Made by a program: the position numbers and the translations under genes
Assembly (NCBI GenBank): GCA_012295275.1
Contig: CM022679.1
Span: 13,722,145-13,786,144 of the forward strand
Direction: 5' to 3'
Origin: Chrysomallon squamiferum
Lineage: Eukaryota > Mollusca > Gastropoda > Neomphalida > Peltospiridae
Length of the DNA stretch: 64,000 nucleotides
Shown: in pieces, positions 9,394 to 20,539 of the stretch
Layout: each line of letters begins with the position of its first letter
How positions within the stretch are numbered: position 1 is the first letter of the stretch
The notes under the pieces: generated by a model
The model's input: the letters and a program-made list of their open reading frames with translations, nothing else
Told to the model about the DNA's origin: nothing
The model's database searches: none

Positions 9394-11893
9394 CTAGAAA
9401 AATTAAAACTGAATATACTCATATCTTTTATTAGTCACTTGTGTAACTCCACGAGAAAAAAACAACAACAACCAAATAAATAAATAAATAAATTTAAAAA
9501 ATAAAATAAAATAAATAAATAAATAATAAAAAGAAAATGAAATAAACTTTGTTAAAAATATAAGAATATACTAGTAAGGAATTACTGTTTCATTGTACAA
9601 CTCATACAAATTACATTTCATCTACAAATTTTACATAGCATTAATGTTATTCTCATAATTACTCTGAAATTCATGAAATAGCATAAGTCAGAAATTGCTA
9701 TGAACTGAACAAAAATTAATATTTTACAGCAGCGAGACAGCAAGACATTAAAGAAAATATTTTACACAAAATAAGTTTGTTTGTTCAAATTAACATTAAT
9801 GATCTTCATTTCACCTTAATGTAGGGCTTTACTTTGACGGTATGAGCAAGTGTATCTCCTATGATATATATATATATATTTTTTTTTTGGAATGACAACT
9901 AATCTTTGCTAATGATAAAGTATGACAATAAAGATGTACTATCACGAAACTGGATGAGTATTGTAATTTTCTGCCTTTATTTGCACCAGTGATGACGACA
10001 TCATTTTGTTTGATGAGGAGACTTGTCTATACCCAAATTAGCATGGATTCATACTTTATAGGTTGTTTGTATGGAGAAGACCAATATGATTCAGTAATTA
10101 TTATTTCCTGCATTTATGTATGTATATATACATGTGCGTATATATATATATACATGTGCGAGTGAGTAAGTCAATGGATGGGTTAGTGAGTGATGTATGC
10201 ATGAGTGAGGGAGTAAAAAAAGTAAACATTAATAGGATCAAGCTATTCTCAAGGATCCTTGTTCACAGTCACACAATGACAGACTTTGGAAAGTACTAAA
10301 AAAGCAGGAACATTAATTAAATACATTTAAATACAAACTATGAGTAATGGGAAATCATACACCAGACTCAGACATTTGGAAAATCTTACAAATAGACTCA
10401 AACATTTGGGAAATTATACAAACAGATAAAAACATTTTCATAACAGTCGCTTTGATTTACAAGTTTAATTCGTTCCGAGACAGAGCTCGTAACTCTATTT
10501 GCTCATATATCAAATCAGTTTTCCCAACTGAAATTAATTGAAATACCATTAATCCGTTCTAAATCCCACCAAAACCACCCCATTTGTTTGTTTTGTTTTG
10601 TTTGTTTGTTTTGTTTTGTTTGTTTGTTTTTATATTTTTGTAACTTGTTTTTAAATAAGAAAAATGTATTTATAAATAACAAATACAGTATAAAAACAAA
10701 ATAAAAGAGAATGTAACGAAAGAAACTAGTTTTGTAAAGTGTATTTATCTTGGAGATCAGACAAATTATTTTAAAGCCTTTGGCTGGAATTACAGCCTTT
10801 ATCGACTCCTTCAGCTTCAGTATGAAGACATATCTAGAAGTACTACGCTCGTACTGCCTAGCCAAGTCGACTACATGCACACACCTTTCTCATGGTTTTC
10901 TATGAATTCAAGCTTTAATTCAATGGACATCATCACCTTCTTCTTCTCAGCAATGTCGTTTGCATTTTGCACTCACTGTCTTAGGATCGATGGTCAGGAA
11001 AAAGAAATTTGACAAAATACTGCACAAAACCCGAGGACAACACCACAGAGATGCTTCCACGGCGAGTAACCACGGAAAGTAAACGAGTGAGACGCGGGAT
11101 GCTGGTTGGGTGTTATATTGTTCGTTGCGCCAACTGTATTTTGACTGAATTTGAAATTAATCTGAACTGAAACATGTGCAGTGTTGTTTGTTTGTGTGTG
11201 TGCCTGTGTCTGTGTGTGGTGTGCATAAATCTGTGTGTGTGTGTGTGTGTGTGTGTGAGCGTGTTTTCAGAATTTGATAACTGTAAAAATAGCTGTATAA
11301 CTCACCTGCTGTTTTTCCTGTTTCCATTAGTTCTGTTTGTTCTTCAACGTTTTCAACACCGTGTTCATGTTTGTTCTTACTCAGTCTTCTCCATTTTATG
11401 ATAACCAGTACAGCTGCAGCTGATAATAATACTACTGCTATTAGACATGCTATGAAAAATGCTGTAACAACAAATTTATGTATTTTGATAGAATTTGAAA
11501 TTAATCTGAACTGAAACAGGTGCAGTGTTGTGTTTGTGTGTGTGTATGTGCGTGGTGTACATATATATATGTATGTGTGTGTGTGTGTTTGTTCTTCAAC
11601 GTTTTCAACATCGTGTTCATGTTTGTTCTTACTCAGTCTTCTCCATTTTAGGAAAACCAGTACACCTGCAGCTGATAATACTACTACTGCTATTAGACAT
11701 GCTATGAAAAATGTTGTATAAAGGACCTCGTTATTCTGTGGAAGATCTGAAATACAATCAAAGTAACTTTGTAACATCACCTTTAGAAAATACTATAAAT
11801 TTAGCCACTGTTATAAAGCAAACTCGACTGCTGCCTTAGTACATATACGTATACATACATACATACATACATACATACACACACATACACACA

Positions 11894-11925
<32 letters not shown>

Positions 11926-11963
11926 CACACATACACACATACATACACACATACATACATACA

Positions 11964-11997
<34 letters not shown>

Positions 11998-13010
11998 CAT
12001 TCATATATCCTCATATATACAGGGTTGTTTGATGTCCGAATGGTAACGTCGTCTCCCTTCGGAGTGCGAGCGAATGGGTGTCATACGTTCGAGTCTCGTC
12101 AGTGGCATCTGACGGGGTTTGTGAGGTCGAGATTGGACTTTATTGGTCGAGATTGTACCAGTGTGTTCCCGAATATTGTCTATGTGCAAAGTCTATTCAG
12201 ATGTACATAAGACACTGAATATTCAAAATCCTAAACTACATACATACATACATACATACATACAAAATACATAATACATACAAATACACATAATACATAC
12301 AAATATACACATACGCACAGATATGCATACACAAGCATTTATTATTTCTTGATTGTAGTAATAATAAGCCTTACTTTCTGTTATTTGACTGCCAAGGAAA
12401 TCTGAAACAAAAACAAACAAAAAAATATAATCTGGTGAAATAAACACAGAGAAAAATTGTTACTGTGTATAAACTGAGATCAAAAACACAAACGTTTATT
12501 TATTTATTTGTTTATTTGATTGTTTGTCTGTTTATTTATTTATTTTTTATTTATTTTTTTATTTATTTATCAAATAACGAAACACATAATAAAAATATTA
12601 CAGTACTGTTATAAAATATAGTATCATTTTGCCTAGAAAGACCTGCTTTATAGAAACATTTTAAAACATACAAATAGTAAAAATATTTTTAATTAGAAAC
12701 CTTTATAAAACTAATAAACACACACTCTCTCTCTCTCTCTCTCTCTCAAAGGACCAATCTCTACATGATCTTTCTATTTTTCTCTCTCTCTCTCTCTGTT
12801 TTTTCTCTCTCTCTCTCTCATAACAAACGTACATATAAAATATATAATATATATAGCCAAAGAATTAAAAACACAGGCCTATAATATACATTACATGATC
12901 AACTTTAAGTCAACTTGAATCTCCCTGAGATTAAACCAATGAAAATGTTTTTTTAATGAAAAAACTCCTATGCCTGTGTTTTTTAATTTTAAACACACAC
13001 CACACAAATA

Positions 13011-13048
<38 letters not shown>

Positions 13049-13947
13049 TACATGCATTCATACATACATATAACCACATAAACATATGTAGATATATAGA
13101 CACACACACACGCACACACACACATAAGATTAGCTATACACACACAAACATTTATAAGTTTTGGGCTGTAATAATAAAAAGTTTTACCTGTCTTTGGGTG
13201 ATTATCAAGGAAAGCTGAAACAAAAACAAAATAAAAATAAAATCTCTGAAATAAGCACAGAGAAAAGTTGTTACTCTGTACAAAATGAGATTAAAAACCA
13301 AAAACTCTGTGTTTGTTTGTTTGCCTGTTTATTTATTTATTTACTTACCTATTTATTTGTTTGTTTAATTGTTTGTTTCGTGGTTTGCCTGTTTATTTAT
13401 TTATTTGTCAAATAATAAGACTCATAAAAAATGTGACAGTAGTGTTATAAAATATAGTATCATCTAGCCTAGAAAGAACTGCATTATAGAAATATTTTAA
13501 AACATACACATAGCAAAAACATTTCTTATTAGAAATCTTTATACACATACTCATGCATAAATATTCAAAAACATACATGCGGATACTAACACACAAAGGA
13601 CACACCCACACACATACATACAACAAAACACATACACACAACTGCATACAGAAACACACACAAACATACATGCAACTGAACACACACACACACATCTACC
13701 TACCTTTACAGAAACGAGTACACTGTTTAGGGAAATTCAAACGCATTGTGAAGCACAAATCACTGATGTCTTTGCAGTAATAGCACCTGTTGTCTTCAGG
13801 AACATAATACTGTTCTAGCTCATCACATTTTTCAGGGTCAAATCCAAACGTTTTTCCAGCTGTCATCTTGTCTCTGTCTGTTGGAAGGCTGGCAACTCGA
13901 CTTTGACATATGGCTACAGAAAATGCTCCTAATAACAGGACAGACAT
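8969..13947 (-). CDS. Gene B: BCMA/TACI-like receptor, complete open frame, two predicted membrane segments
   Basis: Five exons join in one frame on the - strand: 13947-13704, 13214-13188, 12401-12375, 11746-11306 and 9393-8969. The total is 1164 nt, or 387 residues plus stop. The start is the ATG at 13947-13945, which opens MSVLLLGAFSVAIC, a plausible short signal peptide, contiguous with the CRD in this copy. An upstream ATG (near 13974) opens only a seven-codon frame. The CRD keeps six Cys and lacks the extra pair present in A, C, D and E. Two stalk repeats follow, then an enlarged membrane exon with two helices, then a 141-residue acidic, Ser-rich tail with no death domain that I can recognise. 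SDEE in the tail fits the loose [PSAT]-x-[QE]-E TRAF-binding consensus, but that is weak. It is the only copy complete at both ends, so it is the best functional candidate. Confidence 0.7.
9394..11305. other. Intron of gene B between membrane and tail exons
   Basis: About 1.9 kb, nearly identical to 25043-26893 in gene C, with small differences in AT runs. Besides the transposase relic described separately it holds AAAT repeats and a GTGAGTAAGTCAATGG-like stretch shared with gene A. No other exon is apparent. Confidence 0.65.
10770..10970 (-). mobile_element. Tigger/CENP-B-type transposase N-terminal relic
   Basis: On the - strand a segment reads AEKKKVMMSIELKLEFIE then NHEKG, and after a small frameshift VHVVDLARQYERSTS...LKLKESIKAV. 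This is the helix-turn-helix DNA-binding start typical of Tigger/pogo and CENP-B-like transposases. Only the N-terminal piece remains and it is frameshifted, so it is dead. The same relic is at 26370-26570 in gene C. Confidence 0.65.
11306..11746 (-). CDS. Gene B enlarged transmembrane exon (internal tandem duplication)
   Basis: The exon runs from the ATTTCAG acceptor at 11746 to GCAG|GTGAGT at 11306, 441 nt (147 codons), against 189 nt in A and C. A first helix (FFIACLIAVVVLSAAG, then FLKWRRLSKNK) is followed by a CA-repeat-coded THTHTYIYI segment and former intron sequence. A second helix (FFIACLIAVVLLSAAAVL, then KWRRLSKNK) comes next. No stop interrupts it and phase is kept. An internal GTTACAG acceptor just before 11461 would give an alternative 156-nt, phase-1 exon with only the second helix. 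Confidence 0.7.
11820..12010. repeat. CATA/CACA microsatellite
   Basis: Long CATA run with CACA interruptions in the intron of gene B. MYVC-type reading frames on the - strand are repeat products. Confidence 0.95.
12025..12238 (+). mobile_element. tRNA-derived SINE
   Basis: The head reads GGTTGTTTGATGTCCGAATG (A-box-like) and GTTCGAGTCTC (B box). The body follows with CATCTGACGGGG, and the 3' end with TATTCAAAATCCTAAAC. It is inserted in the intron between membrane exon and micro-exon of gene B, antisense to the gene. A matching copy sits at the same place in gene C. Confidence 0.75.
12375..12401 (-). CDS. Gene B stalk micro-exon 2 (27 nt)
   Basis: TTTCAG acceptor, GTAAGG donor; codes DFLGSQITE in phase 1, the same residues as 5961-5987 in gene A. 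Confidence 0.7.
12720..13120. repeat. CT, TA and CA microsatellites within gene B intron
   Basis: CT runs (12725-12820), a TA run (13015-13042) and CA runs. It is interrupted by diverged pieces of the sequence that forms the hairpin arms in gene A. Confidence 0.85.
13188..13214 (-). CDS. Gene B stalk micro-exon 1 (27 nt)
   Basis: TTTCAG acceptor, GTAAAA donor; codes AFLDNHPKT in phase 1. The NQT sequon of gene A is replaced by NHP, as in gene C (28551-28577). Confidence 0.7.
13704..13947 (-). CDS. Gene B signal peptide plus CRD exon
   Basis: The coding part of the exon starts at ATG 13947-13945 (MSVLLLGAFSVAICQ, predicted cleaved signal) and continues without an intron into the CRD: KCDELEQYYVPEDNRC, YYC, DLC, PKQCTRFC. 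It ends AAAG|GTAGGT. In A, D and E the CRD starts after a splice acceptor instead. Compared with them, RCG has become FGF-like sequence and YC has become YY, so two Cys are lost together. Confidence 0.75.
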
Positions 13948-14118
13948 CAGCAACCGATTCTGTCTTCCATTTTGATGGACTGGAAAATGTTAGTTCATTG
14001 TTGGTCTTTGGGGAAATAAATATTCTATAATCCCCTACTGTTTTTTCATTTTGCTATCACTTATTTATTTTTATCATTCTTTCTGTATTTATTTATTTAC
14101 TTATTAATTAATTTATTA

Positions 14119-14183
<65 letters not shown>

Positions 14184-14420
14184 ATTTATTGATTTTTTCT
14201 ATTTTTAAAAAGTTTCTTTAGAAAACATAGAAAATATTATTTTGCCGTGTCATTATTTACCCTAGATATTAATTGTAAAATTTACTCTTATCTTGACGGA
14301 ATAAATTAATAATACCTGGAGGCATGTCGGTAGTGACGGTATTTTCAGATTTATCTAAAAAGAAAAGAATCACATGTCTCGTAAGTGATATAAATTTCTA
14401 AGTTAAAAATAAATCCATAT
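13948..14420 (-). promoter_or_regulatory. 5' flank of gene B with TATA-like box
   Basis: Sequence upstream of the gene B start matches the flank of the other signal-exon copies. At about 14380-14392 the - strand has ATTTATATCAC, in the position of the TATA-like box of the promoter modules. The exon-like segment here ends CAAG|ATAAGA, lacking a GT donor, so the actual first exon is uncertain. Confidence 0.35.
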
Positions 14421-15770
14421 CGCAAATTATAATTTTTATCTTTTACATTTTTTTTTAATAGATATTAATTATTATTATTATTTCTATATTTTATTTCTTT
14501 ATATCTTTATTTATATTACTTAATTATTATATATATATATATATATATATATCTCATAAGTTCTGTAAATTAATCACAAAGTATAAAAAATTCAAAAAGC
14601 AGTCAAAAAGCTTGTTTTTTTTATCCTGTTTTTTTTTTACCGTTTCTTATTAATTATAAAATAATATCATAGAGATATTATTTTGCAACATATTCAGTAC
14701 ATGAGCATAAGTTAACAAATGATGGTTTTAGAAAATTGTTAAATTAAAAATATACTATAAATAAATAGATAAATAAAATATTGCAATAATAGCAATAATA
14801 ATAATAAACATCTAAAAAAAAAATAAAAAATATAGGAAGAAAGAAATAAAGAAAAGAAAATACAGCTTCGGGGCAGATAACTTTGATTACTCATATGTAC
14901 ATTTTCATATAATTTGAATAAAATAAAATAAATTAAAATTAAAATTAAAATTAAATAAAATTAAAATATATAACAAAATGATTCAAAATAAAATAAAAAT
15001 ATGTTAACAAAATAAAATATAATAATCTGTCCTATACTGCTCAATTTTTCGTCATAAATTTTGGTTTTCCATTTGTATTTTTAAAATAGAGCCTGGATAA
15101 GAAATTAGAGGAGGAAAATAGTTATGTCGTTAACAAACTTATGGGAGGGTTGAGAGACTATAGTATCACCGATTTTCCTGTATAACATGCAATATTGCTT
15201 TCTCATAGATAGATAGATAGATAGATTTGAATTGTTTGCTCACAATTCTCATTTTTTGTTGATGAAGTTCATTACTACTGTTGCTGCTACTACTATAACT
15301 ACCACTACCACTACTTTTACTGATGCTGCTGCCATCATCACTTCCATTATTTATTTTTTACTTTAAATATTATTACTCTTATTCTTCTTCTGTTGTTGTT
15401 GTTGTTGTTTTCTTTTCTTTTATTAATTAATTAATGATTTCCTTTACATGTAGTTTATAGAAATTATAATCTATCTTTGGTGATTAGAAAAATGTAGTAT
15501 AAATATATTCTTTTTACTTCCATGTTACGTTTTTGCAGTCCAGTGTTAATTTGTAACGAAGTATATGAACAAAAGAGGAAAGATACTAACTGCTATTAGT
15601 CCGCCATATACGCGATGTTGTTACTACATCAGCTGTGATTAGTTAAAATGGCGGCGTTCAGATGTATTGTTTTATATTGTTTTTACTGAAGAGAAGTTGC
15701 CTAAAACAATAAGTTAATAATAACTTGATATCTCTTCTCCTTTATCCGCTGTTTTAGTATATTTTTAGTT
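14421..15770. other. Upstream flank, AT-rich, with copy of LDKKL-type segment
   Basis: Low-complexity TTTA/ATT runs, then a segment at about 15095-15175 that reads open on the + strand (LDKKLEEENSYVVNKL) and recurs at 30997 and 35263. The stretch 15180-15360 matches the left end of the window in reverse. Nothing else is recognised. Confidence 0.45.
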
Positions 15771-16208
15771 TCATCAATTTCTGTAGTTATATACAAAGCT
15801 CTTGTAAAGGATGTTTACTAAAGGTGGGTGAAAAAATAATATAAGAGATCTAGTGATACAAATTTTATTTGAATAAATTAATATTTCTATAACAATCCTT
15901 GAAAGTAAGATTATTTTTGTAATGCATATTAAATATTTAATAACATAAATGGGAAGCAAAAATTAGCTAGAAATCTGACATCAAAGATACATGTATCTCC
16001 TTCAAATTCTAGATACGCACCTAGTGGAGCAGTGGGTGGACTAATAATAGACTTACAGGTTGATTCGCAAACAAGGACTGACACTGACAAACGTTTCCTT
16101 ATTCTTACATCGTAAAAAGTTGATCGAAAGATAATTATTATTAGTTTCACTTCCATCTCTTTTTTCTTTATCTTTTCTATTATTATTATTATTATTATGA
16201 TTATTATG

Positions 16209-16244
<36 letters not shown>

Positions 16245-16390
16245 GTTAAACTTTGGTATAAAACACCGTTCGCCTATCAAAACAGTAATATAAGTATTAA
16301 GATTTTTATCAAACCAGTTATCAGACCCACAGGTAAGCTTTAATAGTTTACACTTGTGTTCTTACAGGTTTAACCTCACTGTGCCCGCAG
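15771..16390. other. Unassigned non-coding stretch with ATT microsatellite
   Basis: No gene recognised. An (ATT)n run lies at 16180-16245. Unlike much of the window it has no obvious second copy here, apart from similarity of 16250-16320 to 49890-49980. Confidence 0.5.
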
Positions 16391-16394
16391 TCTG

Positions 16395-16490
16395 ACCTAC
16401 GCCTACAGCAAATGTTCCTCTTGACATGGCAGTAAACTGCAACAGAATATGCTGATTCCATCTCCCATTCTGTTGGACTGTAAAATGTTA
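16395..16490 (-). pseudogene. Relic of the receptor signal-peptide exon
   Basis: On the - strand the region matches the gene B signal exon and its flank (TTGGACTGTAAAATG upstream) but lacks the start ATG at the equivalent place and has lost the hydrophobic frame. No CRD follows. Confidence 0.55.
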
Positions 16491-16899
16491 ATGCATTGTT
16501 GGTCTTTTGGAAAATAAACTATACTGTAATCCCCTACTGTTTTATCATTTGCTATCCTTGACTGCTTAAGTAATATATAACAATAGGTTCGGGCATAGTG
16601 AGGTAACCCCATACGTCATTGTACGAAATAAGAGATTACAAAGAAACAATACACTATTAAAGATCATGATAAGCGACCAATTTATTTATTTAATATATTC
16701 AGTACAATTTATATTTATAAAATATATTTTTTATTTACATATTTTATTATTGTTTATTTAATTTATTAATTTATGTATTATTATTATTAATATTATTTAT
16801 TTATTTATTTTTTTGTTCATTTATTTTTATTTGTATTTTTATTTTTATTATTATTTTATTTATTTTTTCAATTTTTTAAATTTCTATCGAAAATATACA

Positions 16900-17400
16900 A
16901 AACGTTATTTTGCCATGTCATTATTTACCTTAGATACTCTCACAACGTTCATATTTCGTGGACACATTATACAGACAGTATGCAGGTAATTAATTCTATA
17001 CAATATTTTTAATAATTTACAGGTGACACTCGATTTCGTAGACCAACAGAGTTAACAAAAAAGTCTGGGAAATCGCGAATCTAAATATTAACCCTCAAAT
17101 TTACCAAAACATTAAACTTTAGAACACATAACATCTATTTAATACGGTAATAAAATAATCTAAGAAAAATATACAGAGAAAAACAAATTAAACAAATTTC
17201 ATACGGTATATGTTAAGAAAAAGGAAGGAATGAAAATGTAGACGAGGTTGGGTATAGCTATGGGTGAATTGTAAATTGTATTCTTACCTTGATGGAAATT
17301 GGATTGAGAGAGGGCTGCCGCGATCGTATAGTTGAACACAGAATAACTTAGTAGTATGTAGAGGCAAGGTTTCAAGCGGGAAATTTTTTAACACACACAC
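16900..17400 (-). promoter_or_regulatory. Copy of the 5' module (first-exon-like segment, donor kept)
   Basis: On the - strand the type I exon-like segment ends TTTCCATCAAG|GTAAGA near 17288 and is followed by the GTGACACTCG-type repeat. The upstream promoter part is cut off by a CA microsatellite at 17390. Confidence 0.4.
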
Positions 17401-17403
17401 ACG

Positions 17404-17443
<40 letters not shown>

Positions 17444-17449
17444 AAAAAA

Positions 17450-17710
17450 GAAGCAATTTGACTTACTTGGATGTGTACTTATTTGCTTTTCTGTAATTAT
17501 TTCTTTTAGTGTTGACTTTCGAATCCAGGAATCAGTTAAAATGAAAAGTATTCCGAGGAATATTTGAATATTTCCTCGACAGGATAACTTAAGAGTGTAT
17601 ACGTAGAGCCAAGATTTCAACACGGAAATTACGGCTTGTTCAGATTTATCTGTCGCGTAGAAGATATAAATAGATCGGAATTTCCAAGTTAAAAATCAAT
17701 CCATACCGGA
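17450..17710 (-). promoter_or_regulatory. Promoter-like module with κB-like site and TATA-like box
   Basis: GGAATTTCC at 17677-17685 (palindromic partner GGAAATTCC on the - strand) lies next to TATAAATAG at 17665-17673. A type II exon-like segment follows on the - strand to CATCCAA|GTAAGT at about 17465. Confidence 0.45.
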
Positions 17711-17761
17711 AATTATAAATAAAAAAAAAAAAAAAAAAAAAACAATGTTTAATAAATGTTA

Positions 17762-17805
<44 letters not shown>

Positions 17806-18238
17806 GCTACATTTTATTTATTTGTTTATTTATTTACATTACTTTTTAAATTATATATATATATATTATAAGTACTTCAAGTTAACCAAAAAATATATAA
17901 AATAAAGATATTACGAACTATTAAAAAAGCTCCCTTATCACCGATATTGTTGTCCTGTATAACATGCAGTATTGCTTTTTCATTGATAGATAGATAAATA
18001 GACAGACAGACAGATAGAGAGACAGATAAATAGATTTGAATTGTTTGCTCACAATTCTCAGTTTCTGCTGATGAACTTGTTGTTGCCGTTGTTTTCTTTT
18101 TCATTACTACTACTGCTACTACTACTAAAATCAATACTACAACTACTACTATTACTACCACTACCACTGTTATTACTACTACTACCACCGTCACTTCCAT
18201 TATTTATCTGCTTATTTATTTATTTATTTATTCTATAG
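17711..18238. other. Flank of the vWC-like exon, microsatellite-rich
   Basis: Contains a poly-A, an (ATT)n run, ACAG/GATA repeats and a TAC trinucleotide run at 18110-18190. Poly-V reading frames on the - strand come from that run. Confidence 0.7.
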
Positions 18239-18364
18239 GATGCTCCTTTAATGGCAAATGCTATGATGAAGAAGCAAGTCGGTCATACAGCTGCTCGAAA
18301 TTCACGTGCACTAACCACAGCAACAAAACACATTTTCAGTGGAAAAGTCAGACTGTTAGCAAAG
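18239..18364 (+). CDS. vWC-like cysteine-rich module exon, copy 1
   Basis: Acceptor CTATAG, donor AAAG|GTAAGA, 126 nt, phase 1-1. It codes GCSFNGKCYDEEASRSYSCS then KFTCTNHSNKTHFQW and KSQTVSK: four Cys as C-x5-C and C-x4-C, with an NHS and an NKT sequon. The C-x-x-NGKCY...C-x4-C layout resembles single-domain vWC (SVWC-like) secreted proteins. That assignment is tentative. A 5' exon with a signal peptide was not identified. The next phase-compatible exon is at 23670. Confidence 0.55.
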
Positions 18365-19015
18365 GTAAGAGAGTTGATAGAATTTCAGATTGTTAGCAAA
18401 CGTAAGAAAGTTGATAGAATTTCAGACTGTTAGCAAACGTAAGAAAGTTGATAGAATTTCAGACTGTTAGCAAACGTAAGAAAGTTGATAGAATTTCAGA
18501 CTGTTAGCAAACGTAAGAAAGTTGATAGAATTTCAGACTGTTAGCAAACGTAAGAAAGTTGATAGAATTTCAGGTTCTTAACAAAAATAAAAGAGTTGAT
18601 AGAATTTCATATTGCTAGCAAAGATAAGACAGTCGATAGAATTTCAGATTGTTAGCAAAGGTAAGAGTCGATAGAATTTCAGATTGTTAGCAAAGATAAG
18701 AGTCGACAGAATTTCAGATTGTTAACAAAGATAAGAGTCGACAGAATTTCAGATTGTTAGCAAAGATAAGAGAGTAGATATAATTTTATATTGTTAGCAA
18801 AGATAAGAAAGTCGATATAATTTCAGTTTGTTTGAAAAGATAAGAAAGTCGATAGAATTTCTGATTGTTAACAAAGATAAGAGAGTTGACAGAATTTCAG
18901 ATTGTTAACAAAGATAAGAAAGTTGACAGAATTTCAGATTGTTAACAAAGATAAGAAAGTTGACAGAATTTCAGATTGTTAGCAAAGGTTAGAGAATCGA
19001 TAGAATTTCAGATTG
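18365..19015 (+). repeat. 37-bp minisatellite derived from an exon/intron junction, array 1
   Basis: About 17 units of a 33-37-bp repeat. Each carries GTAAGA (or ATAAGA) ... AATTTCAG then A(C/T)TGTTAGCAAAG, the last part being the 3' end of the preceding exon. Unit variants differ at the G/A before TAAG, so only some keep a GT donor. Confidence 0.9.
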
Positions 19016-19897
19016 TTGTTTCAGTTATTAATTCAGCGCTGTTTAATTCTAATTTTTCTATCATAATATAAACACTTTTTTTTTTTCTTCTCAATGACCG
19101 AAGTTTTGGAAGTTATTTTCAGCATTAAGATCTTGGATGCTATCAGTTTTTCACAAATAAATGTTAGTGTATCGGTAAATGTTAGTGTCTAGTATGAATG
19201 CTATCAGTGTTTCACAATGCAAATTTTATAATTCTATCAATTTTTATCAGTTTAAATGCTATAAATATTTTCAGTTTTTCACAGTGTAAATGTTATGAAT
19301 GTTATCAGGTTTCAAGTGGGAAATAACGGTATGTTCAGATTTGATCTAAAAGGAAATTCACGTGTCACATAAGCGATATAAATAGTTTGGAATTTTCAAG
19401 TTAAAAAATAAACCCATATCGGAAGTTATAATTTTTAAAATTATTTTTAAATACTGTTATTACAAATTTATTATTTATGTGTTGATGTTTTTTTCTAAAT
19501 TACCCGCACGCTCGCACGCACGCACGCACACACACATATGTAATTATTTGGTTTTCTGTAACTATTTCGTTTCGACTCAAATTTTAAATATTTATAATGG
19601 AAGAGTTTGAGAAAGGTGGTTAATAACTCATTTTGATTAATATTGTTATTATAGTGTTTGTTTGATTGTTTCAAGATGATAAACGTTTAAAACTCACAAA
19701 ATATATTCAAAAAACAAATAAATTTTTATATCAGAATAAATATGTGTGTTGTTCATAAATAAAACATTTAAGAAAATTGTTTTTATATTTTATGAAACAT
19801 AGTGAAAGAAGATAAAATACAAAACAAAATAAAAGCTTGTAAAATAATACATTTTTATTATAATAATAATTTAATTTTCACAATTCTTCATATGTTA

Positions 19898-19955
<58 letters not shown>

Positions 19956-20500
19956 TTATTTAGTTTATAAGTATTACGACTTGATTAACATTATACATCT
20001 ATTTAAAAGGTGAAAAATGAAAAATAAAAAATTACGTTTTTCTGTATATATCTTAAGAACCTTAGGCTATATAAAACATTCATAAAAATAAAAACAAATA
20101 CATATAAGTATGTATATATGTAAGTATTTTAGATATACATATATTGTTTAAATCTGTATTTGGAAGTGTAAGAAAATGGTTATTAATAACATTTTGTTTA
20201 ATATTGTTGTTATGTTATTTTCCACATTGTATATATTCGACGTTCGACCGCTGATTATATAATATAATCGTTTAAATTATTTGTGAAATAATTATATTAA
20301 TTATTCTATGATCGTATACATATTTTTCAATCGTTTTGTAATTAATAATCATGATATAATCATCATTATAATTGAGCTGCTTGCATGATGCATTTAAATT
20401 TGATTTTCTTTTTGTCGACGTGAACAACTATTCAAACGTTATTTATTATTATTAGACAAAAGACTAAAGCAAACACGAACAATATCACAATACTACAACA
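19016..20500. other. Duplicated flank, shared with 32940-33678 and 37230-38760
   Basis: This contains a degraded 5' module (19310-19430, GATATAAATAG next to a diverged GGAATTTTC), an (ATT)n run at 19895-19955 and AT-rich DNA. No gene is recognised. Confidence 0.65.
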
Positions 20501-20539
20501 ATGATTACAACAATAACAACAGCAATAAAAAAAAACATG

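Noticed and set aside
12025-12140. tRNA gene (A and B boxes)
   Set aside because: Boxes are present, but there is no tRNA cloverleaf and the sequence continues into a repeated body found at several sites: a SINE head.
17877-18200. Poly-Val - strand frame (also at 31.2 and 35.4 kb)
   Set aside because: Product of a TAC/TAG trinucleotide repeat.
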